Positions 40,051 through 49,693 of a stretch of DNA of 64,000 bases are shown in pieces (position 1 is the stretch's first letter; each line of letters starts with the position of its first letter). Both the position numbers and the translations under genes were made by a program. The notes beneath the pieces are model-generated. The model saw nothing but the letters and a program-made list of their open reading frames with translations. It ran no database searches and had not been told where the DNA came from. Origin of the DNA: Actinomycetes bacterium (GTDB lineage: Bacteria; Actinomycetota; Acidimicrobiia; Acidimicrobiales; Acidimicrobilacustridaceae); contig JAKOVR010000211.1 of assembly GCA_029782025.1 (NCBI GenBank), positions 18,025 to 82,024 of the forward strand. The letters are read 5' to 3'.

Positions 40051-43000
40051 TTGGGCGAGTCGTTCACCCACCTCCACGTGCACACCGAGTACTCGATGCT
40101 CGACGGGGCGGCGCGGGTCGGTGACCTGGTGGCCAAGGCGGCGGCCGACGGCCAGCCGGCGGTCGGGATCACCGACCACGGCAACATGTACGGGATCCTC
40201 GACTTCTACCAGGCCTGCCAGAAGCACGAGGTCACGCCGATCCTCGGCTGCGAGCTCTACCAGGCCTACGAGGAGCGCACCGAGCGCCCCCAGCGGCGGG
40301 GCCGGGTCGACGACTCGGGCGGCGAGATCGAGGGCGGGAAGAAGGCCTACTACCACCTCACGGCCCTGGCCGAGAGCAACGTCGGGTACAAGAACCTGAT
40401 CCAGCTGGCCTCCCGCGCCTACCTCGAGGGCTACTACATGAAGCCCAAGGTCGACTGGGACCTCCTCGAGCAGCACCACGAGGGCGTGATCGTCACCACC
40501 GGCTGCCTGGGCGGCCACGTGCTGCAGTCGATGATGAACGTCGGGTTCGACGCCGCGGTGGAGAAGGCGGCCCGCCTGCAGGACATCTTCGGGCGCGACA
40601 ACCTCTTCGTGGAGCTGCAGGACCACGGCATCCCCGAGCAGCAGTGGACCAACCCGGAGCTGGTCCGGTTGGCCCGGAAGATCAAGGCGCCGCTCCTCGC
40701 CACCAACGACTCGCACTACACCCACCAGCACGACCACGAGGCCCACGACGCCCTGCTGTGCGTCCAGACCGGCTCGCTGATGGCCGACCAGGACCGCTTC
40801 AAGTTCCACGGCGACCAGCACTACTTCAAGTCGGCGGCCGAGATGCGCCACACCTTCGTGGAGCTCCCGGAGGCGTGCGACAACACGCTCTGGATCGCCG
40901 AGCGCTGCAACGTCGAGATCGAGTTCGGCAAGCCCCAGCTCCCGAACTTCCCGCTGCCGGCCGGGTTCGCCACCGATGCCGACTACCTCGAGCACCTCAC
41001 CTTCGAGGGGGCCCGGCAGCGATGGGGCGATCCGATCCCCGACGCGGTGGTGGAACGCCTGGCCTACGAGCTGAAGGTCATCGGCGACATGGGGTTCTCG
41101 TCCTACTTCCTCATCGTGTGGGACCTCATCAAGCACGCCCGCGACGCCGGGATCCGGGTCGGCCCCGGCCGCGGGTCGGCGGCCGGGTGCGCCGTGGCCT
41201 TCTGCCTGCGCATCACCGACCTCGATCCGATCAAGTACGACCTGCTGTTCGAGCGCTTCCTCAACCCCTCGCGCATCTCGATGCCCGACATCGACATGGA
41301 CTTCGACTCCCGCTACCGGGACGAGATGATCCGCTACGCGGCGGAGCGCTACGGCCGCGACCACGTCGCCCAGATCGTCACGTTCGGCACGATCAAGGCC
41401 CGGCAGGCCGTGCGCGACGCCGCCCGGGTGCTCGGCTACGAGTACGCCGTCGGCGACCGGGTGGCCAAGGCCATGCCGCCGCTGGTGATGGGTCGCGACA
41501 CCCCGCTGTACGCCTGCCTCGAACCGCACGAGAAGTACGAGGACGGCTACAAGATGGCCGCCGACCTGCGCACCATGTACGAGACCGACCCGTCGGCCAA
41601 GCGGGTCATCGACGTGGCCCGTGGCCTCGAGGGCCTGCGCCGCCAGGACGGCATCCACGCCGCCGCCGTGGTGATCACCAAGGAGCCCCTCACCGAGTAC
41701 CTGCCCATCCAGCGCAAGCCCGAAGCGGGCGCCGATCCCGAGGCCGCACCGGTCGTCACCCAGTACGAGATGGGCGGCGTCGAGAGCCTCGGGCTGCTGA
41801 AGATGGACTTCCTCGGCCTCCGGAACCTCGACGTCATCACCGACACGCTGGCGATGATCGAGCGCACGAGGGGCGTCACCGTCGACATCGACAACGTCCC
41901 GCTCGACGACGAGCCCACCTACGAGCTGCTCCGCCGCGGCGACTCCATCGGGGTGTTCCAGCTGGAGGGCGGCAACATGCGCGCCCTCATGCGCTCGCTC
42001 GCCCCCGACTCCTTCGAGGACATCGCCGCCCTCGTCGCGCTGTACCGCCCCGGTCCGATGGGCGTGAACATGCACAACGACTACGCCGACCGCAAGAACG
42101 GCCGGAAGCCCATCGCCTACTTCCACGCCGACGCCGAGGACCTCCTGGCCGACACCTACGGGCTGATGATCTACCAGGAGTCGGTGATGCGGGTGTCGCA
42201 GAAGTTCGCCGGGTACTCCCTGGCCGAAGCCGACAACCTCCGGAAGGCCTGCGGGAAGAAGAAGCGCGAGCTGATGGAGAAGGAGCGCAAGTCGTTCGTG
42301 GCCGGGTGCGAGCGCACCGGGTACGGCGAGGCGCTCGGGGTGGAGCTCTTCGACGTCATCGAGAACTTCGCCGACTACGCCTTCAACAAGAGCCACTCCT
42401 ACGGCTACGGCTACATCAGCTACCAGACCGCCTACCTCAAGGCCAACTACCCGGTCGAGTACCTGGCCTGCCTGCTCACGTCGGTCAAGACCAACCTCGA
42501 GAAGGCCGCCGTCTACCTCGCCGAGTGCAAGGTCATGGGCATCCCGGTGCTCGTGCCCAACATCAACGTCTCGGAGATGGACTTCGCCGCCGTCACCGAT
42601 CCCGAGACCGGCAAGGAAGCCATCACCTTCGGGCTCTCGGCCGTCCGCAACGTCGGCGAAGGCCTCGTGGCGTCGATCCTGGCCGAGCGCGACGCTCGTG
42701 GGCCCTTCACCGACTTCTACGACTTCGTCGAGCGGGTCGAGGAGAAGGTGTGCAACAAGCGCACGGTGGAATCGCTCATCAAGGCCGGGGCCTTCGACGG
42801 GGTCGGCCATCCCCGCAAGGGGCTGCTGCTGGTCTACGAGCAGATCATCGACCGCATCATCGCCAAGAAGCGCAAGGAGGCCGAGGGCCAGTTCGACCTC
42901 TTCTCGATGATGGACGACCCGGCCAGCGCCGCCGCCGCCGGCTTCGACGACGCCCGCCTGCCCATCCCCGACACCGACTTCGACAAGAAGGTCAAGCTGG

Positions 43001-43602
43001 CCTTCGAGAAGGAGATGCTCGGGCTCTACGTGTCCGACCACCCCCTCCAGGGCGCCGAGGGCGTGCTCCGGCGCCGGAGCGACTGCACCGTCCTCGAGCT
43101 CGAAGGGGTCGACGACGGCGCCATGCGGTCCATCGGCGGGCTCATCACCAACCTGCAACGCAAGTGGACGCGCAAGGGCGACCTGATGGCCGTGTTCGAG
43201 CTCGAAGACCTGCAGTCCAGCGTGGAGGTGATGGTCTTCCCCAAGACGATGGCCAAGATCGGTCACCTGCTCGAGGACGACACGATCGTGATCGTCAAGG
43301 GCCGGGTCGACCGCCGCGACGACCAGGCCAAGCTCATGGCCCAGGAGGTCGAGGTCGTCACCGACCTCATCACCGACGGCGCCCCGCCGGTGCGCATCAA
43401 CCTCAACCCCAACCGGGCCAACGAGGCCCTCCTCGGCGACCTCAAGGCCCTGCTGTCCGAGCACCCGGGCGAGTCGCAGGTGTTCCTCCACCTCGGCGAC
43501 CGCCAGGTGCTGCGGTTGCCCGACCAGTTCTGCGTCGAGGCCACCACCGGGCTGGTGGCCGAGCTGCGGGTCCTGCTCGGCGCCAACGCCGTGCTCGTCT
43601 AG
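40051..43602 (+). CDS. dnaE: DNA polymerase III alpha subunit (DnaE1)
   Basis: The replicative polymerase has 1183 residues from TTG 40051. An N-terminal PHP domain (FTHLHVHTEYSMLDG) is followed by the polymerase core with RVGPGRGSAAGCAVAF and PDIDMDFDSRYRD (about residue 411, catalytic Asp pair). Fingers, a tandem HhH segment (FDGVGHPRKG) and an OB fold (DLMAVFELEDLQSSVEVMVF) follow. This is the DnaE1 layout. TTG 40051 is chosen because it yields the family N-terminus and has AAGGAAG 10 nt upstream; an in-frame TTG at 39991 would add 20 residues of unlike sequence. The TAG stop region forms the -10 of the next gene. Confidence 0.95.
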   Translation: MGESFTHLHVHTEYSMLDGAARVGDLVAKAAADGQPAVGITDHGNMYGILDFYQACQKHEVTPILGCELYQAYEERTERPQRRGRVDDSGGEIEGGKKAYYHLTALAESNVGYKNLIQLASRAYLEGYYMKPKVDWDLLEQHHEGVIVTTGCLGGHVLQSMMNVGFDAAVEKAARLQDIFGRDNLFVELQDHGIPEQQWTNPELVRLARKIKAPLLATNDSHYTHQHDHEAHDALLCVQTGSLMADQDRFKFHGDQHYFKSAAEMRHTFVELPEACDNTLWIAERCNVEIEFGKPQLPNFPLPAGFATDADYLEHLTFEGARQRWGDPIPDAVVERLAYELKVIGDMGFSSYFLIVWDLIKHARDAGIRVGPGRGSAAGCAVAFCLRITDLDPIKYDLLFERFLNPSRISMPDIDMDFDSRYRDEMIRYAAERYGRDHVAQIVTFGTIKARQAVRDAARVLGYEYAVGDRVAKAMPPLVMGRDTPLYACLEPHEKYEDGYKMAADLRTMYETDPSAKRVIDVARGLEGLRRQDGIHAAAVVITKEPLTEYLPIQRKPEAGADPEAAPVVTQYEMGGVESLGLLKMDFLGLRNLDVITDTLAMIERTRGVTVDIDNVPLDDEPTYELLRRGDSIGVFQLEGGNMRALMRSLAPDSFEDIAALVALYRPGPMGVNMHNDYADRKNGRKPIAYFHADAEDLLADTYGLMIYQESVMRVSQKFAGYSLAEADNLRKACGKKKRELMEKERKSFVAGCERTGYGEALGVELFDVIENFADYAFNKSHSYGYGYISYQTAYLKANYPVEYLACLLTSVKTNLEKAAVYLAECKVMGIPVLVPNINVSEMDFAAVTDPETGKEAITFGLSAVRNVGEGLVASILAERDARGPFTDFYDFVERVEEKVCNKRTVESLIKAGAFDGVGHPRKGLLLVYEQIIDRIIAKKRKEAEGQFDLFSMMDDPASAAAAGFDDARLPIPDTDFDKKVKLAFEKEMLGLYVSDHPLQGAEGVLRRRSDCTVLELEGVDDGAMRSIGGLITNLQRKWTRKGDLMAVFELEDLQSSVEVMVFPKTMAKIGHLLEDDTIVIVKGRVDRRDDQAKLMAQEVEVVTDLITDGAPPVRINLNPNRANEALLGDLKALLSEHPGESQVFLHLGDRQVLRLPDQFCVEATTGLVAELRVLLGANAVLV

Positions 43603-43605
43603 CCT
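43600..43605 (+). promoter_or_regulatory. -10 element TAGCCT overlapping the dnaE stop
   Basis: TAGCCT begins with the TAG stop of dnaE and ends 6 nt before the GTG at 43612. Confidence 0.5.
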
Positions 43606-43611
43606 CGCCGG

Positions 43612-44253
43612 GTGCGTCGCTGGCCCCCGGTCGCCCTGCTGGCCCTCCTCGTCCCCCTCACCGCCTGCCTCCCGCCCTTCGTGGGTGCGCCCGACGCGCC
43701 CAAGGCGGTGGTGGTCGGCGACTCGCTGGTGTTCCAGGCCGGCTACTCCGGTGACATCGACCGGACCTTCACCAGCCGGGCCTGGCAGGTGTCGGTGGCC
43801 GCCACCATCGGCGGCAACATCGCGATCGTGGCGCCGAGCGTCATCGACGCCGCGCTGGCCCTGCCCCAGGTGGTGGTGGTCGACACCGCCACCAGCGACG
43901 TCAACGCCGCCCGCATCGCGTCCGACGCCAACCGCCCCCGGGCGCGGGCCGAGATCCGCGACGCCATGGTGCAGGCCCTCGACCGGCTCCGGAGCGTGCC
44001 CTGCGTCGTGGTGGTCACGGCCAACGAGCGCGGGATCACCCCCGGCTTCGCCCCTGAGGCAGAGGCCTACGACGCCTGGCTCGTCCCCACCGTCCAGGGC
44101 TACCCGAACGCCACCTGGATCGACTGGACGGCGTGGTCGACCGGGCATCCGGAGTGGTTCGATCCCGAGGACGGCGTGCACCTGACCGACGCCGGCAAGG
44201 CCGCGCTGGCCGACGTCATGGAGCGCACCGGACGCACCTGCGGCGCGTGGTGA
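43612..44253 (+). CDS. SGNH-hydrolase-like lipoprotein
   Basis: The 213-residue protein has a signal peptide with an LTAC lipobox near residue 19 and then VVVGDSLVFQA, the GDS-type nucleophile block. VVVVTANERG lies mid-protein and DGVHLTDAGKAALAD, with the catalytic Asp-x-x-His, near the C-terminus. This is the SGNH/GDSL esterase plan, so it may deacetylate or deacylate a surface glycan or lipid. Block III Asn is not certain. The leaderless-type -10 is embedded in the dnaE stop codon. Confidence 0.75.
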   Translation: MRRWPPVALLALLVPLTACLPPFVGAPDAPKAVVVGDSLVFQAGYSGDIDRTFTSRAWQVSVAATIGGNIAIVAPSVIDAALALPQVVVVDTATSDVNAARIASDANRPRARAEIRDAMVQALDRLRSVPCVVVVTANERGITPGFAPEAEAYDAWLVPTVQGYPNATWIDWTAWSTGHPEWFDPEDGVHLTDAGKAALADVMERTGRTCGAW

Positions 44254-44337
44254 GCCACCCTCCGAGTTGCACTTTCGGCCCCGGCGGGCTGGACTATGGC
44301 GGTACGTCCGCTACCGAGGGGGGCCCAGGGAGCACAC

Positions 44338-45009
44338 ATGGCGATCATCGTGGAGACCAAGGACTGCACCCAGCTGGGTGACGCCGAACTGGCCGAGATG
44401 GCCGACCTCGCCGCGGAGGGACCAGCCGGCTACGAGATCGGTGTGCTCTCCAAGCAGGCCGAGGCCTGGGTGCTGATCACCTCGGCCCGGGAGGGGAGCA
44501 AGCTGCGGGGGTTCTCGTTCTGCACCCTGGAGCGGATCGGTGGCACGCCGTGCATCCTCATCGGCTGCGCCTCGATCCAGCGCAACGCCAAGCGGGACAC
44601 CACCCTCCGGGCGGTGATGACCGACCAGTTCCGCCGGGCCGTGCTGGCCTTCCCCGACGAGGACGTCGTGGTCGGCACCCGGTTCGTCAGCCCGGCCGGG
44701 TTCGACGCCTTCAAGACGCTGCAGGACATCGTGCCCCGCCCCGGCCACCGTGACACCGGGGAGGAGCGGGCCTGGGGCCGGCGCCTGGCCAAGCGGTTCG
44801 GGATCGACGCCGGCGCCTACGACGACCGCACCTTCCACGCCACCGGCGACAACAGCTACCCGCTGGTGCTCGACCACGAGGCGTTGAAGCCCGAGAAGAT
44901 CGACGCCGCGGTGGCCGCCCAGTTCTCCCTGGTCGACCGCAAGCGGGGCGACTCGCTCATCGCCTTCGGCTGGGCCATGGCCGAAGACCTCGCCAAGCTC
45001 GGCGACTGA
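44338..45009 (+). CDS. Conserved-looking protein of unknown function (GNAT-like?)
   Basis: The 223-residue cytoplasmic protein has no signal peptide or membrane helix. A run of strands (AWVLITSAREGSKLRGFSF, TPCILIGCASI) leads into a helix RDTTLRAVMTDQFRRAVL, which resembles the acceptor-side half of a GNAT acetyltransferase, but the acyl-CoA loop is not clear. A conserved-looking basic segment AWGRRLAKRFG follows. I do not recognise the family with confidence. ATG 44338 is chosen for its GGGAG site; a frame open upstream to 44296 has no support. Confidence 0.7.
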   Translation: MAIIVETKDCTQLGDAELAEMADLAAEGPAGYEIGVLSKQAEAWVLITSAREGSKLRGFSFCTLERIGGTPCILIGCASIQRNAKRDTTLRAVMTDQFRRAVLAFPDEDVVVGTRFVSPAGFDAFKTLQDIVPRPGHRDTGEERAWGRRLAKRFGIDAGAYDDRTFHATGDNSYPLVLDHEALKPEKIDAAVAAQFSLVDRKRGDSLIAFGWAMAEDLAKLGD

Positions 45010-45026
45010 CGCTCCCCGGCCCACCC

Positions 45027-45629
45027 GTGCACCTCGACGACGCCATCCGGCGCCGCCGCATGGTGCGCGCCTTCACTGCTGCGCCGGTCGACGAGCCCAC
45101 CCTGCTCGGACTGCTCGACCTGGCCCGGAGGGCGCCCGCGGCCGGCAACACCGACGCCGTCGACTTCGTGGTGCTCGTCGGGCCGACCGAGACGGCCCGC
45201 TACTGGGACGTGACCCTCCCGGCCGACCGACGGGCCGGCTTCCGGTGGCCGGGCCTGCTGGCCGCCCCGGCGCTGGTGCTGGTCGTGGTGCGCCCGGCGG
45301 CCTACCCGGAGCGCTACGCCGAGGCCGACAAGGCCGGCACCGGGCTCGGCGCCGGCCTGCCGGCGTGGCCGGTGCCGTACTGGTGGGTCGACGCGGGGGC
45401 GGTCGTGCAGAACCTGCTGCTCCTGCTCACCGCCCACGACCTCGGCGGCTGCTTCTTCGGCGTGTTCGAGCACGAGCCGGCGGTGCGCGCCGCGCTCGGT
45501 GTGCCCGACGACCGCCGCCTGGTCGGGGCCGTCGCCCTCGGCCACCCGGCCGGCGACGACGCCCCCGGCCGGTCGGCGGGGCGGGGGCGGCCCGAGCTCG
45601 GCTCGGTGGTCCACCGCGGCCGCTGGTGA
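45027..45629 (+). CDS. Nitroreductase-family protein
   Basis: The 200-residue protein has DDAIRRRRMVRAFTAAPVD at the N-terminus and LLDLARRAPAAGNTDAVDFVVL, the FMN-binding pattern of the nitroreductase superfamily. DAGAVVQNLLLLLTAHDLGGCFFG and FEHEPAVRAALGVPDDRRLVGAVALGHP complete the dimer-interface and phosphate-binding parts. It likely uses NAD(P)H and FMN to reduce a quinone, nitro or F420-like substrate; the true substrate is unknown. It starts 17 bp after the unknown protein and may be co-transcribed. Confidence 0.85.
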   Translation: MHLDDAIRRRRMVRAFTAAPVDEPTLLGLLDLARRAPAAGNTDAVDFVVLVGPTETARYWDVTLPADRRAGFRWPGLLAAPALVLVVVRPAAYPERYAEADKAGTGLGAGLPAWPVPYWWVDAGAVVQNLLLLLTAHDLGGCFFGVFEHEPAVRAALGVPDDRRLVGAVALGHPAGDDAPGRSAGRGRPELGSVVHRGRW

Positions 45630-45636
45630 TCCGGCG

Positions 45637-47676
45637 TCAGGCGCGGGCCAGCTGGGCGGTCAGGTCGTCGACGGTGCCGACGGGCAGGTCGCAGGCCCCG
45701 CCCCGGCACACGTAGGCCCGGCCCGCCGCCCCTTCCTCGTCGCGGCCCTCCCAGAGGGGCGAGTCGGAGCGCTCGCCCCAGGCCAGCACCACCTCGGGGC
45801 GGAACGGGCCCTGCTGCACCGCCGCCACCAGGTCGGGCCGGTCACCGGTGATCACCACCTCCGTGGTGCCCCGCAGCGACAGGTCGGCGGCGACGAGCAG
45901 GTGGCCGAAGCCGAGGGCATGGCGGCCGGCTACCGGCGCGAGCAGGCGCAGGACGGCCTCCGCCCGCTCGATCAGGTCGGGCCGGCCGGTGAGGGCGCCG
46001 AGGCGCAGGAAGGCGAGGGCGGTGAGGCTGTTGGCCGATGGCGTGGCGTTGTCGGTGAGGTCCTTGGGGCGGGTCACCAGCGCCTCGGCGTCGCTGCCGG
46101 TGGTGTGCACCCCGCCGTGCTCGTCGTCCCAGAACAGGGCGACCAGCGCCTCCGCCGTGGCGGTGGCTTTGGCCGTCCACCGGGCCTCCCCGGTCAGCTC
46201 GCCCAGCCGGGTGAAGGCGTCGACCAGGGCGGCGTGGTCGGCGGCGTAGGCCAGGTGCTGGGCCCGGCCGGCCGCGCCGGCCTCGTGGGGTCCCTGCCAG
46301 CTGCGCAGCCAGCGGCCGTCGGCCCGCCGCAGCCGGGCCAGGAGGAACTCGCCGTTGGCCACCGCCGCCGCCCGCCACCCGGGGTCGCCGGTGACGGCGG
46401 CCGCTTCGGCCAGGGCGGCGAGCATGAGCCCGTTCCACTCGAGCAGGACCTTGTCGTCGAGGCCGGGCCGGACCCGGGCGGCGCGGGCGGCCAGCAGTGC
46501 GGCCCGGGCCGCCTCGACGGCCGGCGGCCGGGTGAGGGGGCCGTCGCCGAGCCGGCGAAGGATGGCGTGGCCCTCCCAGTTGCCTCGGGGCGTGACGTCG
46601 TACCAGGCCAGGGCGGTCTCCACGTCGGCCGGCGCGAGGCCGGCGGCGGCGAGCACGGCCCGCGCCTCGGCCTCGGTCCAGACGTAGAACCTTCCCTCCT
46701 CGCCCTCGCTGTCGGCGTCCTCGGCCGAGTAGAAGCCGCCGTCGGGGTGGGTGAGGTCGCGGAGCACGTAGCCCACCGTCTCGTCGAGCACCTGCCGGTG
46801 CTCGGGATCGCCGGTGACCTGCCACGCGTGGAGGTAGGCCCGGGTGAGGAGGGCGTTGTCGTAGAGCATCTTCTCGAAGTGGGGGGCCAGCCACTCCTCG
46901 TCGGTGCTGTACCGGGCGAACCCGCCGCCGAGGTGGTCGTAGATGCCGCCGCGGGCCATGGCCCGGAGGCTGGCGTCGGCCATGGCCCGCGCCTCGTCCC
47001 CGCCGCCGGCGTCGCCGTGGACGGCGGTCCGGAGCAGCAGGTCGATGGTCATCGCCTGCGGGAACTTGGGGGCGTGGCCGAACCCGCCGTAGCGGCGGTC
47101 GAAGGCGGACGCGATGGCGCCGCGGGCCTCGTGGAGCACCGCCGGTCCGAGGGCCGCCGTCCCGGCCGGGAGCTGGCCGGCGCGGCGGATGGCGTCGGTG
47201 AGCTCGTCGGCCTGGGCGTCGATGTCGGGCCGCCGCGTGGTCCACACCTCGTCGATGCGCTCGAGCAGCTCGGGGAAGCTGGTCATCCCGTGGCGGGGCC
47301 GATCCGGGAAGTAGGTGCCGCCGAAGAAGGGTCGGCCGTCGGGGGTGAGGAACACCGTCATCGGCCATCCGCCCCGCCCGCTCATGGCCTGCACCGCCTC
47401 CATGTAGATGGCGTCGACGTCGGGACGCTCCTCCCGGTCGACCTTCACATTGACGAACAGCTCGTTCATCCGACCGGCGATGGCCGGGTCCTCGAACGAC
47501 TCGTGGGCCATGACGTGGCACCAGTGGCACGCGCTGTAGCCCACCGACAGCAGGATGGGTCGGTCACGGTCGCGGGCGGCGGCGAAGGCCTCCTCGCCCC
47601 ACGGGTACCAGTCGACCGGGTTGTCGGCGTGCTGGCGTAGGTAGGGGCTGGTCTCGGTGGCGAGGCGGTTGGGCAC
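45637..47676 (-). CDS. YyaL/DUF255 thioredoxin-domain protein
   Basis: The 679-residue protein starts with [24 protein letters not shown], the hallmark of the DUF255 family. A thioredoxin-like segment with [14 protein letters not shown] (CxxC motif) and a six-hairpin (alpha/alpha)6 toroid to the end follow. The family resembles N-acylglucosamine 2-epimerase folds, and the human homologue is SPATA20; bacterial function is not proven. It is complete and at normal length. A minus TAGCCT -10 lies 7 nt before its GTG and overlaps the stop codon of the upstream lipoprotein gene. Confidence 0.88.
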   Translation of the reverse strand: MPNRLATETSPYLRQHADNPVDWYPWGEEAFAAARDRDRPILLSVGYSACHWCHVMAHESFEDPAIAGRMNELFVNVKVDREERPDVDAIYMEAVQAMSGRGGWPMTVFLTPDGRPFFGGTYFPDRPRHGMTSFPELLERIDEVWTTRRPDIDAQADELTDAIRRAGQLPAGTAALGPAVLHEARGAIASAFDRRYGGFGHAPKFPQAMTIDLLLRTAVHGDAGGGDEARAMADASLRAMARGGIYDHLGGGFARYSTDEEWLAPHFEKMLYDNALLTRAYLHAWQVTGDPEHRQVLDETVGYVLRDLTHPDGGFYSAEDADSEGEEGRFYVWTEAEARAVLAAAGLAPADVETALAWYDVTPRGNWEGHAILRRLGDGPLTRPPAVEAARAALLAARAARVRPGLDDKVLLEWNGLMLAALAEAAAVTGDPGWRAAAVANGEFLLARLRRADGRWLRSWQGPHEAGAAGRAQHLAYAADHAALVDAFTRLGELTGEARWTAKATATAEALVALFWDDEHGGVHTTGSDAEALVTRPKDLTDNATPSANSLTALAFLRLGALTGRPDLIERAEAVLRLLAPVAGRHALGFGHLLVAADLSLRGTTEVVITGDRPDLVAAVQQGPFRPEVVLAWGERSDSPLWEGRDEEGAAGRAYVCRGGACDLPVGTVDDLTAQLARA

Positions 47677-47683
47677 GCCTCGC

Positions 47684-47689
47684 AGGCTA
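47684..47689 (-). promoter_or_regulatory. -10 element (minus TAGCCT) overlapping a stop codon
   Basis: On the minus strand TAGCCT ends 7 nt before the DUF255 GTG. Its TAG is the stop codon of the lipoprotein gene at 47687-48526. Confidence 0.5.
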
Positions 47690-48526
47690 GGCCACTGCTT
47701 CGAGCTTCACGACGGCGGCGTCGAGGACCTTCTCCACGAAGACGGTGTCGCTGGTGGCCTTGAGGCCCACGAGGGTGAGGCTGAGGAAGCGGCCCTTGCG
47801 CACCATGACCGTGTACACGCCGCTGTCGCCCGACGAGCTCAGCTTGGTGACGAAGCCGACGGCCTGGTCGGCGTCGGTGGGCTGCATGTAGGGCTCGGTG
47901 GTGACCTTGTCGGTGGGGTGGTCCGAGGTCATCTGCTTCACGACGCAGTCCTGCACCGTGGGGTCCTGGAGGTGGGCGACCACCGCGCTGGCGTCGTCGG
48001 CCGATTCGGCCGCGGCGTTGATCTGGCTCACGTACTCGGACTGGGTGGTGCCGGTGTGGGTGTAGGACACCCCACTGTAGGAGGCGGTGAGCGACACGGT
48101 GAGCCCGACGCCGCAGCTCCCGAAGCCCATCTTCGACCCGGCGCTGGCCACCGAACCTTTCTCGGTGTACATGTTGGCCGGGAGGTCCTTGCTGGTGAGC
48201 AGCGTCTGCTTCACCAGGTCGGCGTCGGACCCCGTGCTGGGCTTGGTGGTGGTGGAGGCGGGCTCGTCGGTCGTGGTGGTGGACCGCTTGGGGGCCGAGC
48301 CGAGCGGGGTCTTCGACGACGTGGTGGCCTTGGCCGGCTCGGTGGTGGTGCTGGCCGGCGCGCTGGTGCCGCCGGGCTGGGACTGCAGCTCGGCGCTCAC
48401 GGTCTGGCTGCCCCCGCCCTTGGCGCACCCCGGCGCCAGGGCGAGGCCGACGGCCCCCACGAGCGCGGCGTACCGCAGCCGCTCGCCCCTCGTCAGTCGA
48501 CCACCGGATCCCGTGGAAGTGCGCAT
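47687..48526 (-). CDS. Lipoprotein of unknown function
   Basis: The 279-residue protein has an Arg-containing N-terminus, a hydrophobic signal segment and a PGC lipobox near residue 33. A long Thr/Ser/Pro/Lys-rich linker (about residues 45-100) precedes a globular C-terminal domain of ~170 residues with two Cys, in FGSCGVG and VQDCVVKQM, likely a disulfide. The domain is beta-rich with no catalytic motif I recognise; such modules are common in actinobacterial secreted proteins. The next gene downstream, DUF255, starts from a -10 inside its stop codon. Confidence 0.75.
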   Translation of the reverse strand: MRTSTGSGGRLTRGERLRYAALVGAVGLALAPGCAKGGGSQTVSAELQSQPGGTSAPASTTTEPAKATTSSKTPLGSAPKRSTTTTDEPASTTTKPSTGSDADLVKQTLLTSKDLPANMYTEKGSVASAGSKMGFGSCGVGLTVSLTASYSGVSYTHTGTTQSEYVSQINAAAESADDASAVVAHLQDPTVQDCVVKQMTSDHPTDKVTTEPYMQPTDADQAVGFVTKLSSSGDSGVYTVMVRKGRFLSLTLVGLKATSDTVFVEKVLDAAVVKLEAVA

Positions 48527-48558
48527 GCCGTCCCTTTCGTCGCCGTCAGCTTGCCACG

Positions 48559-49683
48559 TCAGCCGAAGGGTCCACCGGGTTCGCCGGGCCGGGGCAGCCC
48601 GAGGAGGGCGGCGAGGGCCCGGGTGCAGGGGTTGTTGCGGGCTGCGGTGGCCGCATCCTCGGCCGAGAGCTCGCCCGTGCCGGCCCGCATGGCGGCGATC
48701 CGGGCCAGAATGGCGCCGTAGCGGAGCCCGGCGAAGGCCTCGAACCACGGCAGGTCGCGCACGGCCCGGCCGGCCGCCGCCTCGTAGCGGGCCACGATGC
48801 CGTCCTTCCCGGGGTAGCCGGGCAGGTACGGGAACCCGATGCCCTCGGCGAAGAAGGCCTCGAGCCACAGGTACCAGGCCAGGTCGACCTCGGGCGGGCC
48901 GAGCGCCGCCATCTCCCAGTCGATCACCGCCACCGGCCGGAAGTCGCGGAAGATCATGTTCGAGATCCGGGCGTCGCCCCAGGTGAGGCGGGCCGGTTCG
49001 TCGGTCACGGGGATGGTGGCGTCGAGGTGGGCGAGGGCCGGCGCCAGCACCGGGTGGTCGGCGCCGCCGTCGACGAACTCCAGCAGGTACCGCCGCCAGT
49101 AGTCGACGTGGTGGCGCAGGCAGGCCGTCTCGCCCGCGCCGGCGAGGGCCTCCGGGACGAGGAACCCGAAGCCGGTGGCGAACGGGTCGAGGCGGTGGAG
49201 GGCGGCCAGCGTGTCGATCGACGACTCGTAGAGGCGGGTCTGGTCGGCGGCCGGCGTCTCCAGGAACCAGCCGTCGAGGGTGTAGGGCGGATAGTCGGGG
49301 GGGATGACGCCGTCGATCCGCTCCATCACGTAGAAGGGACGGCCGAGGACGGCGGCGTCCTGCTCGTAGCCCACCACCACCGGCGCGGGGAGGTCGGTGT
49401 TCGAGCGCAGCGCCTCCATGCACCGCACCTGGGTGTCGAGGGCGTACTCGGGGAACACCCCCGCCACCGTGGGCTGGGGGCGTACGACCAGCTCGGCCGG
49501 ACCGGCGCCGGTCGTGGTGAGCATCCACGTCTCGTTGGAGTGCCCCGCCCCTTCCGGCCGGCGCAGGTCGGTGATCCGGACGGGCGCGCCGAACCGCCGC
49601 CCGAGCCAGCCCTCCAGTGCGGTGCGGTCCGCGTCGCTGGCCTCGCTGCCCTTGGGGACGGGGGACTGGTCGTCGAGCTCCAT
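48559..49683 (-). CDS. Phosphotransferase-family protein (APH fold)
   Basis: The 374-residue kinase-like protein has LRRPEGAGHSNETWML (nucleotide loop), LVVRP with the Arg-Pro replacing the usual Lys-Pro, LTWGDARISNMIF (catalytic loop, Trp in place of the usual His before Gly-Asp) and VIDWEMAALGPPEVDLAW (metal-binding Asp). This pattern is typical of the mycobacterial-type phosphotransferases related to ACAD10/11 kinase domains, not of classical aminoglycoside enzymes. It lies 10 bp downstream of a CrtC/AttH-like gene. The pair, with a divergent SDR, suggests lipid or steroid metabolism. Confidence 0.82.
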   Translation of the reverse strand: MELDDQSPVPKGSEASDADRTALEGWLGRRFGAPVRITDLRRPEGAGHSNETWMLTTTGAGPAELVVRPQPTVAGVFPEYALDTQVRCMEALRSNTDLPAPVVVGYEQDAAVLGRPFYVMERIDGVIPPDYPPYTLDGWFLETPAADQTRLYESSIDTLAALHRLDPFATGFGFLVPEALAGAGETACLRHHVDYWRRYLLEFVDGGADHPVLAPALAHLDATIPVTDEPARLTWGDARISNMIFRDFRPVAVIDWEMAALGPPEVDLAWYLWLEAFFAEGIGFPYLPGYPGKDGIVARYEAAAGRAVRDLPWFEAFAGLRYGAILARIAAMRAGTGELSAEDAATAARNNPCTRALAALLGLPRPGEPGGPFG

Positions 49684-49693
49684 GGGGCCTCGC

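Noticed and set aside
39976..44181. A 1401-residue open frame on the minus strand over dnaE
   Set aside because: It is an antisense shadow of the real dnaE gene. High GC removes stop codons in several frames, and its translation is Leu/Gly/Val/Asp-biased with no motif.
48559..49683. Aminoglycoside resistance gene
   Set aside because: The WGDARISN and IDWEMAALG motifs match the ACAD10/11-like phosphotransferase branch, not classical resistance enzymes.
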